From NCBI GenBank assembly GCA_003153585.1, contig PLZZ01000126.1, positions 202 through 7,964 of the forward strand: a stretch of 7,763 nt of DNA, read 5' to 3'. The stretch is from Acidobacteriota bacterium (GTDB taxonomy: Bacteria; Acidobacteriota; Terriglobia; Acidiferrales; UBA7541). Under the pieces are notes generated by a model. It made no database searches. It saw nothing but the letters and a program-made list of their open reading frames with translations, and had not been told where the DNA came from. A program made the translations under genes and the position numbers. Of this stretch, positions 1 through 5,839 are shown piece by piece (within the stretch, counting starts at the first letter, position 1; each line of letters begins with the position of its first letter).

Positions 1-656
1 TCGGCGCCATCGAGCGCTTCATCGACGCGCGATACACGGCGAACATTCGGCGCAAGCGATTCCAGGTCGCGCGGCACCCACATCGCGGGACCGCACAAAG
101 TGATGTGCGCACCGAATTTGCTGAGCAGATGGATGTTCGAACGCGCCACGCGGCTGTGCAGGATGTCGCCAAGAATCGTGACATGCAGGCCGTCCAGTTT
201 TCGTTTGCGGTCGCGGATGGTCAGCGCGTCGAGCAAGGCTTGGGTAGGATGTTCGTGCGTGCCGTCGCCCGCGTTCACCACGGGAATCCCGAGCCGCTGC
301 GCCACAAATTCCGGCGCGCCCGAGGAACTGTGGCGAATCACGATTCCGTCGGGGCGCATGGCTTCGAGGGTCCAAAGCGTATCGAGCAGCGACTCGCCCT
401 TCTTCAGGCTGGAAGATTCGGCCTGCAGATTCATGGTGTCCGCGCCCAGGCGGGCTGCGGCGGTGGCGAAGCTGATGCGCGTACGCGTGGAATTCTCAAA
501 AAAAGCCAGCGCGACGGTCTTTCCGCGCAAAGTGGCTAATTTTTTTAACGGATGGCGGTGGAATTCCTGGAACGGTTTGGCCTGATCGAGAATAAAAGAT
601 ACTTGCTCGCGGGTGAGGTCTTCGATTCCAAGAAGGTGTTGCAAGCGCTGCAGCAC
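1..656 (-). CDS. pyrB: Aspartate carbamoyltransferase catalytic subunit, C-terminus cut by window edge
   Basis: It joins carbamoyl phosphate and L-aspartate to make N-carbamoyl-aspartate, the committed step of pyrimidine synthesis in the cytoplasm. About 218 residues of the usual ~310 are visible; the rest lies beyond the left edge. The carbamoyl-phosphate motif STRTR is at residues 56-60, the loop SSSLKKGES with its catalytic lysine at about 81-89, and HPTQ at 136-139. The interdomain segment ILGDILHSRVARS (about 161-173) opens the aspartate-binding domain, most of which is missing. The start is GTG at 656-654: an in-frame TAA lies four codons upstream (668-666) and AAAGGGA sits just before the GTG as ribosome binding site. 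It follows pyrR by 52 bases on the same strand, so the two are probably co-transcribed. The family is certain; the oligomeric type (with or without PyrI) cannot be told from this fragment. Confidence 0.97.
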   Translation of the reverse strand, partial: MLQRLQHLLGIEDLTREQVSFILDQAKPFQEFHRHPLKKLATLRGKTVALAFFENSTRTRISFATAAARLGADTMNLQAESSSLKKGESLLDTLWTLEAMRPDGIVIRHSSSGAPEFVAQRLGIPVVNAGDGTHEHPTQALLDALTIRDRKRKLDGLHVTILGDILHSRVARSNIHLLSKFGAHITLCGPAMWVPRDLESLAPNVRRVSRVDEALDGA

Positions 657-679
657 GGTTTCCCTTTACTGCCGATTTC

Positions 680-705
680 TCCGGGCCTCCCAAAGGATTG
701 CCGGA
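680..705 (-). promoter_or_regulatory. Hairpin between pyrR and pyrB, possible PyrR-binding RNA element
   Basis: Read on the minus strand, three bases after the pyrR stop, the RNA can form a lower stem TCCGG/CCGGA and an upper stem TCC/GGA closed by loop TTTG. Between the stems is an internal loop with CAA on one side and GGC on the other. The strand contains AATCC and then GAGGC, the two conserved blocks of the Bacillus PyrR-binding consensus ARUCCNGNGAGGYU. Here five bases rather than three separate the blocks, and the terminal loop does not fit the consensus. It ends about 23 bases before the pyrB GTG, so it could affect pyrB translation or read-through. The pairing is seen in the sequence; the PyrR link is inference. 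Confidence 0.35.
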
Positions 706-708
706 TCT

Positions 709-1257
709 TCAGGAAACGCGATCGACGAGAACGACGCGTTCCTCGCCGTCAATTTCCTTCAGGCGGACTTCCACTATTTCGGTGTCGCTTGTTTCCACGT
801 TTCGGCCGACGAACGTCGCCTCGATGGGCATTTCGCGATGGCCGCGGTCAATCAGCACGCAAAGGCGGATGCGCTTGGGACGGCCCAGGTCGAAAAGACC
901 GTTCATCGCGGCACGAATGGTACGGCCGGTGTAAAGCACATCGTCAACGACAACCAAGTCGCGGTCGTCCACCGGAAAATCAATTTCGTTTGAATGAATC
1001 ACCGGCTGCGGTCCTACGGTGGAAAGGTCGTCGCGGTACAGCGTGATATCGAGAGTGCCGACGGGAACGTTGACGCCGGAAGAATCGTGAATCGTCTTAG
1101 CCAGACGCTGCGACAAGGGAACGCCCCGCCTACGTATGCCAATCAGCGCAAGATCGTTTGTTCCACCGCTTTTCTCAACGATTTCATGGGCTAGCCGCTG
1201 AAGAGTGCGGCCGATTTCTTCGGCGGAGAGCAGTTGTCGTTTCTCTACGACGCGCAT
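709..1257 (-). CDS. pyrR: Bifunctional pyr operon regulator / uracil phosphoribosyltransferase PyrR
   Basis: PyrR binds pyr mRNA in response to UMP/UTP versus PRPP and lowers expression of pyrimidine genes; many members also convert uracil and PRPP to UMP. The protein is 182 residues, close to the ~180 of Bacillus PyrR. The type I phosphoribosyltransferase PRPP motif VVVDDVLYTGRT is intact at about 102-113. The basic stretch IRRRGVPLSQRLA at about 41-53 and the late segment LIDRGHREMPIEATFVGRNV (about 135-154) are typical of the family. I chose ATG 1257-1255 because GAGG lies six bases upstream. In-frame ATGs at 1269 and 1287 would add 4 and 10 residues and lack a comparable site. It is first in a leftward unit with pyrB and divergent from pyrD, which suggests it controls at least pyrB. 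Confidence 0.96.
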   Translation of the reverse strand: MRVVEKRQLLSAEEIGRTLQRLAHEIVEKSGGTNDLALIGIRRRGVPLSQRLAKTIHDSSGVNVPVGTLDITLYRDDLSTVGPQPVIHSNEIDFPVDDRDLVVVDDVLYTGRTIRAAMNGLFDLGRPKRIRLCVLIDRGHREMPIEATFVGRNVETSDTEIVEVRLKEIDGEERVVLVDRVS

Positions 1258-1386
1258 TTGCCGCCTCATCGTAGCACAGACCGTCAATAGTTCGCAGCCG
1301 GGGAATCCGCGGTCGAAAACGTAAAACCGGCCGCCCGATTCGGTAGGCAGGCCCCTGCTCTTGACCCGCGTGTTAGACTACCAACC
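1258..1386. promoter_or_regulatory. Divergent pyrR/pyrD control region with two short dyads
   Basis: This 129-base spacer must hold the start signals of both the leftward pyrR-pyrB unit and rightward pyrD. Two small inverted repeats are visible: CCGA-T-TCGG at 1335-1343 and GCAGG-CC-CCTGC at 1347-1358. On the plus strand, TAGACT at 1374-1379 lies seven bases before the pyrD GTG and could be a -10 element, but no good -35 sits 16-18 bases upstream of it. TTGACC at 1361-1366 is only seven bases from it. No convincing sigma-70 pair was found for pyrR. No clear PyrR-binding consensus or intrinsic terminator was seen here. Confidence 0.35.
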
Positions 1387-2358
1387 GTGAATGCGCCGCA
1401 GCCGGCCAGCATGTCCCAACGGCCCGCGGAAGTTGACCTCCGAGTCAGCGTTGGTACCCTCCATCTCAAAAACCCAATTATTGCTGCCAGCGGCACCTTT
1501 GGATATGGAGTCGAGTTCTCGCCCCTCGTCAATCTGAGCCGCCTCGGTGCGATAGTCACTAAGGGCTTGTCGATTCAGCCCATGGATGGTGCTCCTGCGC
1601 CCCGGATCAGCGAATCCGCGAGCGGGCTGGTCAACGCGATTGGCTTGCAGAATATTGGGGTGAAAGCGTTTGTAAGCGACAAGCTGCCTGAGCTCCGACT
1701 ACAGAGGGCTACGGTAGTGGCAAACGTCTTCGGGCAAACCATCGACGATTACGTAGAAGTGATTCGGGTACTTGAAGATGCAGAGGGGTTGGCAGCCTAC
1801 GAACTGAACATCTCCTGCCCCAATGTGGAACGGGGTGGAGTGGAATATAGTACCGACCCGCTCCTAACAGCGGCTGTCGTGGAGGCTGCGCGGAAGGCTG
1901 CGCGGCGTCCCCTCTGGGTCAAACTCTCACCAAACGTTAATGCCATTGGACTTATAGCGAAGGCCGCGGAAGCTGGCGGAGCCGATGCCTTGGTGATCGC
2001 GAATACCTACCCGGCATTGTGTATAGATGCACACAATCGAAGGTCAGGCCTGGGCAGTACGACGGGGGGGTTGTCGGGTCCGGCCATTAAACCTATAACT
2101 ATGAGGCTGGTGTATGAAGCGGCTAAGGTCATCCATGTTCCGATTATCGGGCTGGGTGGAATTGAAAGCCCAGCCGATGTGGCTGAATATATCCTAGCCG
2201 GGGCCTCGGCGGTTCAAGTTGGTACAGCCCATTTCGTTGACCCGCGAGCGTCAGAGAAGCTGATAGACGGCCTCGAAATCTGGTGCCGTGATACTAACAC
2301 ACTTGAAATCAGTGGATTACGGGGAGCTTTAAACGTTGCTCAAGCTACCTGGGGATAG
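1387..2358 (+). CDS. pyrD: Dihydroorotate dehydrogenase, class 1B catalytic subunit
   Basis: It oxidises dihydroorotate to orotate with FMN, the fourth step of UMP synthesis. From GTG 1387 it has 323 residues. Visible motifs are ASGTFGYG (34-41) and TKG (58-60, FMN region), NISCPN (141-146) with catalytic-base Cys144, VKLSPN (178-183) and TGGLSGPAIKP (226-236). The phosphate-binding IIGLGGI (253-259) and GASAVQVGT (272-280) close the TIM barrel. The pattern matches class 1B, whose members usually pair with the iron-sulfur flavoprotein PyrK to use NAD; no pyrK is in this window. The start is uncertain: neither GTG 1387 nor ATG 1411 has a Shine-Dalgarno, and the ATG form (315 residues) is nearer the family length. 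GC content and codon choice look lower in GC than in pyrB, the LVIVD gene or selB. Confidence 0.95.
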   Translation: MNAPQPASMSQRPAEVDLRVSVGTLHLKNPIIAASGTFGYGVEFSPLVNLSRLGAIVTKGLSIQPMDGAPAPRISESASGLVNAIGLQNIGVKAFVSDKLPELRLQRATVVANVFGQTIDDYVEVIRVLEDAEGLAAYELNISCPNVERGGVEYSTDPLLTAAVVEAARKAARRPLWVKLSPNVNAIGLIAKAAEAGGADALVIANTYPALCIDAHNRRSGLGSTTGGLSGPAIKPITMRLVYEAAKVIHVPIIGLGGIESPADVAEYILAGASAVQVGTAHFVDPRASEKLIDGLEIWCRDTNTLEISGLRGALNVAQATWG

Positions 2359-2364
2359 TATAAT
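2336..2364 (+). promoter_or_regulatory. Candidate sigma-70 promoter for the rlpA-family gene, inside the end of pyrD
   Basis: A perfect TATAAT lies at 2359-2364, directly after the pyrD TAG. A weak -35 TTGCTC (2336-2341) lies 17 bases upstream, inside the last pyrD codons. The predicted start of transcription, near 2371, leaves a short leader before the ATG at 2393. The leader contains AGGAG at 2385-2389 and AAGAAGG slightly upstream. The -10 is strong and the spacing correct; the -35 match is poor. Confidence 0.5.
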
Positions 2365-2392
2365 TTGCTGATTCAAAGAAGGTTAGGAGCCA

Positions 2393-2896
2393 ATGAGAGC
2401 TAAAATATTTGTGGTACTCGAATCGGTGTTTTTAGGATTGGGTCTGCTTGCGTTTACTCCGTCGGTGAACCCTACTGTCACCGGTAAGCCAGGCAACCCT
2501 TTCCAAGAAAATGCCACGCGAACCATATCCCTTAAGAAACCCGGCAATGCAGGCCAGCAGAAGCCGCTGGCGGTCTGGGAATGCACAACCAGCTGGTACG
2601 GTGGGGATTTCGACGGTCAGCCTACCGCAAACGGCGAGACCTATGACATGTATGCCGAAACTGCCGCTCACCCCACTTTGCCCCTAGGCTCCATTGTGCG
2701 GGTGGTGAACACGCGAAACCATCGTAGCCAAATCGTCCGGATCAACGATCGCGGACCTTATGTCGAAGGACGCGAATTAGACGTTTCCTACGAGGTAGCC
2801 CGTAGGTTAGGATTTGACCAGAGCGGACTTGCAAAGGTCCGGCTTGAACTTCTCAGGGTACCTACACGCCCGGAACCGACTCATCACGACGACTGA
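2393..2896 (+). CDS. rlpA: RlpA-family double-psi beta-barrel protein (septal lytic transglycosylase-like), exported
   Basis: RlpA proteins cleave or bind peptidoglycan glycan strands, mainly denuded strands at division sites, outside the inner membrane. This one has 167 residues. Residues 1-4 are basic and about 5-21 form a hydrophobic export segment. No lipobox cysteine follows, so it is probably secreted or membrane-tethered rather than a lipoprotein. A variable linker runs to about 60, then the double-psi barrel fills about 63-156: SWYGGDFDG (67-75), TANGETYD (78-85), TAAHPTLPLGS (90-100) and INDRGPY (117-123). The residues implicated in catalysis in Pseudomonas RlpA (acidic residues in GETYD, the His of AAH, the Asp of NDRG) are all kept. 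There is no SPOR domain; only an acidic, His-containing tail follows. The gene sits between pyrD and pyrF and its stop overlaps the pyrF start, suggesting coupled translation. Confidence 0.9.
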   Translation: MRAKIFVVLESVFLGLGLLAFTPSVNPTVTGKPGNPFQENATRTISLKKPGNAGQQKPLAVWECTTSWYGGDFDGQPTANGETYDMYAETAAHPTLPLGSIVRVVNTRNHRSQIVRINDRGPYVEGRELDVSYEVARRLGFDQSGLAKVRLELLRVPTRPEPTHHDD

Positions 2897-3594
2897 TCGT
2901 TGCCCTGGACCTTGACCGCCTCGGGGCTGCCACCGCTTTGGTGCGAAGTCTTCGCGGAACGGTCGGGCTCTTCAAAGTCGGTAGCCAACTCTTTACTTCC
3001 GAAGGTCCGCGAGCGGTTGAGATGCTCGCGGACACCGGCGCCAAGATTTTCCTCGATCTGAAATTTCACGACATACCAAATACCGTGGCAAAAGCCGTGG
3101 CGGCTGCCGTCAAACTACCGCACGTCCGGTTGCTTACCCTACACGCCTCGAGCGGAACGGCCGTGATGCAAGCTGCGCGGGAAGCAGCCGGAAACAGGAA
3201 AGACCGGCCGAAACTGCTCGGCGTCACGGTGCTGACCAGCTTCGACGCGGCTACTTTGCGAGAGATTGGGATGTCCGGCACGATCGAATCTCGCGCGGTT
3301 GGATTGGCACGGTTGGCAAAGAACGCAGGTCTCGATGGCGCGGTTTGTTCCGCGCTCGAAGCTCGGGCGATTCGGCGTGCTTGCGGCCCAAAATTCGTGA
3401 TACTCATTCCTGGAGTTCGTCCGTCCCGTGGCGTGGCGAATGACCAGTCACGGATAGGCACTCCGTCAGAAGCGATTCGGGCCGGCGCGGACTATTTGGT
3501 GGTCGGCAGGCCAATCACCGCTGCTGCAAATCCCCGCGCAGCCGCTATAGCCATCGTGAACGAAATTGCCTCCGCCTCGCGCACGTCCCGTTAG
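2893..3594 (+). CDS. pyrF: Orotidine-5'-phosphate decarboxylase with apparent CTG start
   Basis: It decarboxylates orotidine 5'-phosphate to UMP, the last step of de novo pyrimidine synthesis, in the cytoplasm. Read from CTG 2893 it has 233 residues, the normal family length. It opens with LIVALD, whose Asp6 is the substrate-binding Asp of the first strand. Lys28 (FKVG), then Asp55, Lys57 and Asp60 in FLDLKFHDIPNTV, form the catalytic Lys-Asp-Lys-Asp set. PGVRPS (173-178) and VVGRPI (203-208) are the phosphate-binding ends. No ATG, GTG or TTG occurs in frame between the TGA at 2845 and TTG 2938. Starting at TTG 2938 would remove strand 1 and Asp6. CTG overlaps the rlpA TGA as CTGA, where ATGA is the usual coupled arrangement, and no clear Shine-Dalgarno is present. 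The function is certain; the start codon is inferred. Confidence 0.95.
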   Translation: MIVALDLDRLGAATALVRSLRGTVGLFKVGSQLFTSEGPRAVEMLADTGAKIFLDLKFHDIPNTVAKAVAAAVKLPHVRLLTLHASSGTAVMQAAREAAGNRKDRPKLLGVTVLTSFDAATLREIGMSGTIESRAVGLARLAKNAGLDGAVCSALEARAIRRACGPKFVILIPGVRPSRGVANDQSRIGTPSEAIRAGADYLVVGRPITAAANPRAAAIAIVNEIASASRTSR

Positions 3595-3622
3595 TTCCGC
3601 GTTTCATCCTTTCGGCTAGCTA

Positions 3623-3649
3623 TTGACAAAGTATCCCGGCGGGTACAAC
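3623..3649 (+). promoter_or_regulatory. Candidate sigma-70 promoter of the LVIVD gene
   Basis: A perfect -35 TTGACA (3623-3628) is followed after 15 bases by TACAAC (3644-3649). A one- or two-base shift gives ACAACT or CAACTT at 16 or 17 bases. Transcription would begin near 3656, giving a leader of about 30 bases that contains AAAGGGAG before ATG 3687. The 92-base gap after pyrF holds no clear terminator hairpin. Confidence 0.55.
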
Positions 3650-3686
3650 TTCTCTGCCGGACATTTATTCAGTAAAGGGAGCTTTC

Positions 3687-5735
3687 ATGCGGATGCTGAC
3701 GAGGTTGGCTGGACTAGCGGGAATTGCAATGGCTTTAGCACCGGTGATGAGCGCGCAGCAGGTCGGCGCTCCTGCCACTCCTCCGAAAGCGCAGACGGTC
3801 GAAGTTACTCCTAAAGATATTCAGGCAAATGTCGGAGACAAAATTAAATTCTCCGCGGTGGCGAAAGACGCTGCCGGAAACGTCTTACCGGTGAAGCCCA
3901 TGGTTTGGTTCGCTGCACCGTTCGATCTGGCGGGCGCCGATAGCGAAGGTGTCGTAGTGTTCCACGAGCCAGGTGAAGTGACCGTTGGCGCTGTAGTGGC
4001 GGGAAAGCCGGGATTCGCCCACATAACTGTGGTGGCTCCGCCGGTGGCGAAAGTCGAAATTGCGCCCGTAACGCAGGCGCTTGTTACGGGCAGCACAACG
4101 GTGCTTTTGGCAACTGCGCGGTCTGCGAATGGAGACCCGCGCACCGATGTGGCGATTCAGTGGAGTTCGAAATCGCCAACGATTGCAAAAGTGAACGAAT
4201 CGGGCATGGTGACGGCCTTGGCGGCGGGGAACGCGACCTTGGTTGCCACAGCAGGGCCCGCGAGCGGTGAAACAAGCATTCGAGTGGTTGCAGATACGAT
4301 ACAAAAAATTTCCGTGAAACCCGAAGCAACCAGCGCGAGAACTGGCGATGTGGTTCATTTCACCGCCGCGGCACAGGATGCAAAGGGCGCGCCGGCGAAA
4401 GATATTCTGACCAGTTGGACGATCAGCGGACCCAGTGCCACGATATACGCCGATGGGGCCTTTGTTGCGGCGCTCCCGGGCACGTATAAGGTGACCGGAT
4501 CTATCGGGCGACACGTCGCAGTAGCCTCGATCGTGGTGGCGCCGCGCAACGCCGAGCGCGAGATCGATGTGGTTGCCCACATTCCGCTGAAGGCGGCCGA
4601 CGGCTCCGCAATTCAGACCACAGAAGAATGGGTGATGGGCAATCATCTGTATGTCGCCTCACTCGGCGACAAAATCTACGACTACGACATCAGCGATCCG
4701 GCGAAACCCAAGGCGCTCGACTCCCTAAAAGCAGACGCTCGATTGATCAACGACCTGAGCACGACGCCGGACGAAAAAATCGGAGTATTCACGCGAGAAG
4801 GAGCTTCGACGCGCAAGAACGGGATCGTGTTTTTCGATCCTTCGGACCCCGCGCACTTGAAAGTGCTTTCGGAGTACACCGAGACGGTGACGGGCGGAGT
4901 GCACAGCGCGTTCATCAGCACGCATTACGCGTACATCACCGACGACGCGACGGGATCGTTGCGAGTTATCGATTTTCAAGATCCGCAGCACCCGAAAGAA
5001 GTGGCCCGCTGGCAGGTGGAAAACGCAACGGCTGCTTCAATCGCCGGCCCCATGGGCCCGATGTCAAGCGGGCGCTACCTTCACGATTTGTACGTGAAGG
5101 ACGGCCTCGCATATCTTGCTTACTGGCGCGATGGGCTGATTATTCTCGATGTCGGGAACGGCATGAAGGGCGGCAGCCCGGAGCATCCGCAGCTTGTGTC
5201 GCAATACAAATTCAATCATTACGAACTTTACGGTAACGGTTGGCTGGCCGGAACGCACTCTACGTTTCGCTACAACAATTATCTTTTTGTGGGTGACGAG
5301 GTGTTCCCGGCGACCTTCGATATCGACAGCAAAGAGCGCATCCCCGTGCGCGGAGTTTGCCACGTGATGGACATCAGCGACATCGAGCATCCGCGCGAAG
5401 TGGCGATTTACGAGGTTCCCGAAGGCGGGATCCACAATTTCTGGGCGGACAACGACATGTTGTTTTTGGGCGACTATGCCGGCGGCGGGCGCGTGCTCGA
5501 TATTTCCGGCGAACTTCGCGGCAACCTTTACCAGCAGGGGCGCGAGATCGCGCGCTTTTGGACCGGCGATGTCGCGGGATACCGCGCGAATTTGCCCTTT
5601 TCCTGGGGCGCGCAGCCCGCAAACGGATTGATCTACTTTAACGACATCAACAGCGGGATCTGGATCGCAAAACTTGGCAAACCGCGTTTCAAAGGCTCTA
5701 CAACGGCGCCGCCGCTTCAAGAGAAACCCGAGTAG
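3687..5735 (+). CDS. Secreted protein with three Ig-like domains and a seven-repeat LVIVD beta-propeller
   Basis: The biochemical role is unknown; the architecture suggests an exported binding protein. It has 682 residues. Residues 1-24 form a signal peptide (MRMLTRLAGL, a hydrophobic core, then MSAQQ), with probable cleavage after SA. Three bacterial Ig-like (Big-type) repeats cover about 36-116, 120-201 and 205-285; the second has the phrase SGMVTALAAGNATLVAT. From about 290 to 665 come LVIVD-type repeats: YDYDISDPAKPKAL (331-344), VFFDPSDPAHLKVL (381-394), LRVIDFQDPQHPKEVA (425-440), LIILDV (484-489), VMDISDIEHPREVA (560-573), GRVLDIS (601-607) and GIWIAKL (657-663). That makes seven blades. 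Histidines 406, 466, 524 and 583 occupy the same place in four consecutive blades. The tail is proline-rich with no anchor. ATG 3687 has AAAGGGAG five bases upstream. It has its own promoter and no clear functional tie to its neighbours. Confidence 0.9.
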   Translation: MRMLTRLAGLAGIAMALAPVMSAQQVGAPATPPKAQTVEVTPKDIQANVGDKIKFSAVAKDAAGNVLPVKPMVWFAAPFDLAGADSEGVVVFHEPGEVTVGAVVAGKPGFAHITVVAPPVAKVEIAPVTQALVTGSTTVLLATARSANGDPRTDVAIQWSSKSPTIAKVNESGMVTALAAGNATLVATAGPASGETSIRVVADTIQKISVKPEATSARTGDVVHFTAAAQDAKGAPAKDILTSWTISGPSATIYADGAFVAALPGTYKVTGSIGRHVAVASIVVAPRNAEREIDVVAHIPLKAADGSAIQTTEEWVMGNHLYVASLGDKIYDYDISDPAKPKALDSLKADARLINDLSTTPDEKIGVFTREGASTRKNGIVFFDPSDPAHLKVLSEYTETVTGGVHSAFISTHYAYITDDATGSLRVIDFQDPQHPKEVARWQVENATAASIAGPMGPMSSGRYLHDLYVKDGLAYLAYWRDGLIILDVGNGMKGGSPEHPQLVSQYKFNHYELYGNGWLAGTHSTFRYNNYLFVGDEVFPATFDIDSKERIPVRGVCHVMDISDIEHPREVAIYEVPEGGIHNFWADNDMLFLGDYAGGGRVLDISGELRGNLYQQGREIARFWTGDVAGYRANLPFSWGAQPANGLIYFNDINSGIWIAKLGKPRFKGSTTAPPLQEKPE

Positions 5736-5787
5736 TTGTTCCATTATTTCGAGCTGTGTCCTGGCAATGCGGACTTCTGCGCGGCAT

Positions 5788-5817
5788 TTGACCAATCGCG
5801 CCGGGCTTCGCTAGCAT
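5788..5817 (+). promoter_or_regulatory. Candidate promoter of selB
   Basis: TTGACC (5788-5793) and TAGCAT (5812-5817) are 18 bases apart. Predicted transcription starts near 5824, which is essentially at the GTG at 5822 and only about 16 bases before the ATG at 5840. Neither start codon has a Shine-Dalgarno, so the transcript may be leaderless or nearly so. The gap 5736-5821 after the LVIVD gene otherwise shows no obvious terminator or small gene. Confidence 0.4.
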
Positions 5818-5839
5818 CAGTGTGCATCGCAATTTCCTC

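Noticed and set aside
552..1046. Plus-strand open frame opposite pyrB/pyrR
   Set aside because: Arg/Pro-rich translation that spans the real pyrR-pyrB junction; an artefact of high GC.
1252..1290. TTGACG/TACGAT on the minus strand as the pyrR promoter
   Set aside because: Only eight bases separate the two hexamers, and a start from TACGAT would exclude the GAGG ribosome binding site from the mRNA.
2393..3594. A frameshift-made RlpA-PyrF fusion protein
   Set aside because: RlpA carries an export signal whereas PyrF works in the cytoplasm, and PyrF begins exactly at its usual N-terminus at 2893, so separate proteins fit better.
3885..4646. Minus-strand open frame of about 253 codons opposite the LVIVD gene
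   Set aside because: It is rich in Arg, His, Cys and Asn with no domain pattern, and the plus strand here clearly codes for Ig-like repeats.
5064..5795. Minus-strand open frame of about 243 codons opposite the LVIVD propeller
   Set aside because: No recognisable motif or ribosome binding site, and the propeller repeats are in the plus strand.
5736..5821. Terminator or small RNA between the LVIVD gene and selB
   Set aside because: Only a 4-bp GTCC/GGAC stem was found, with no T-run.
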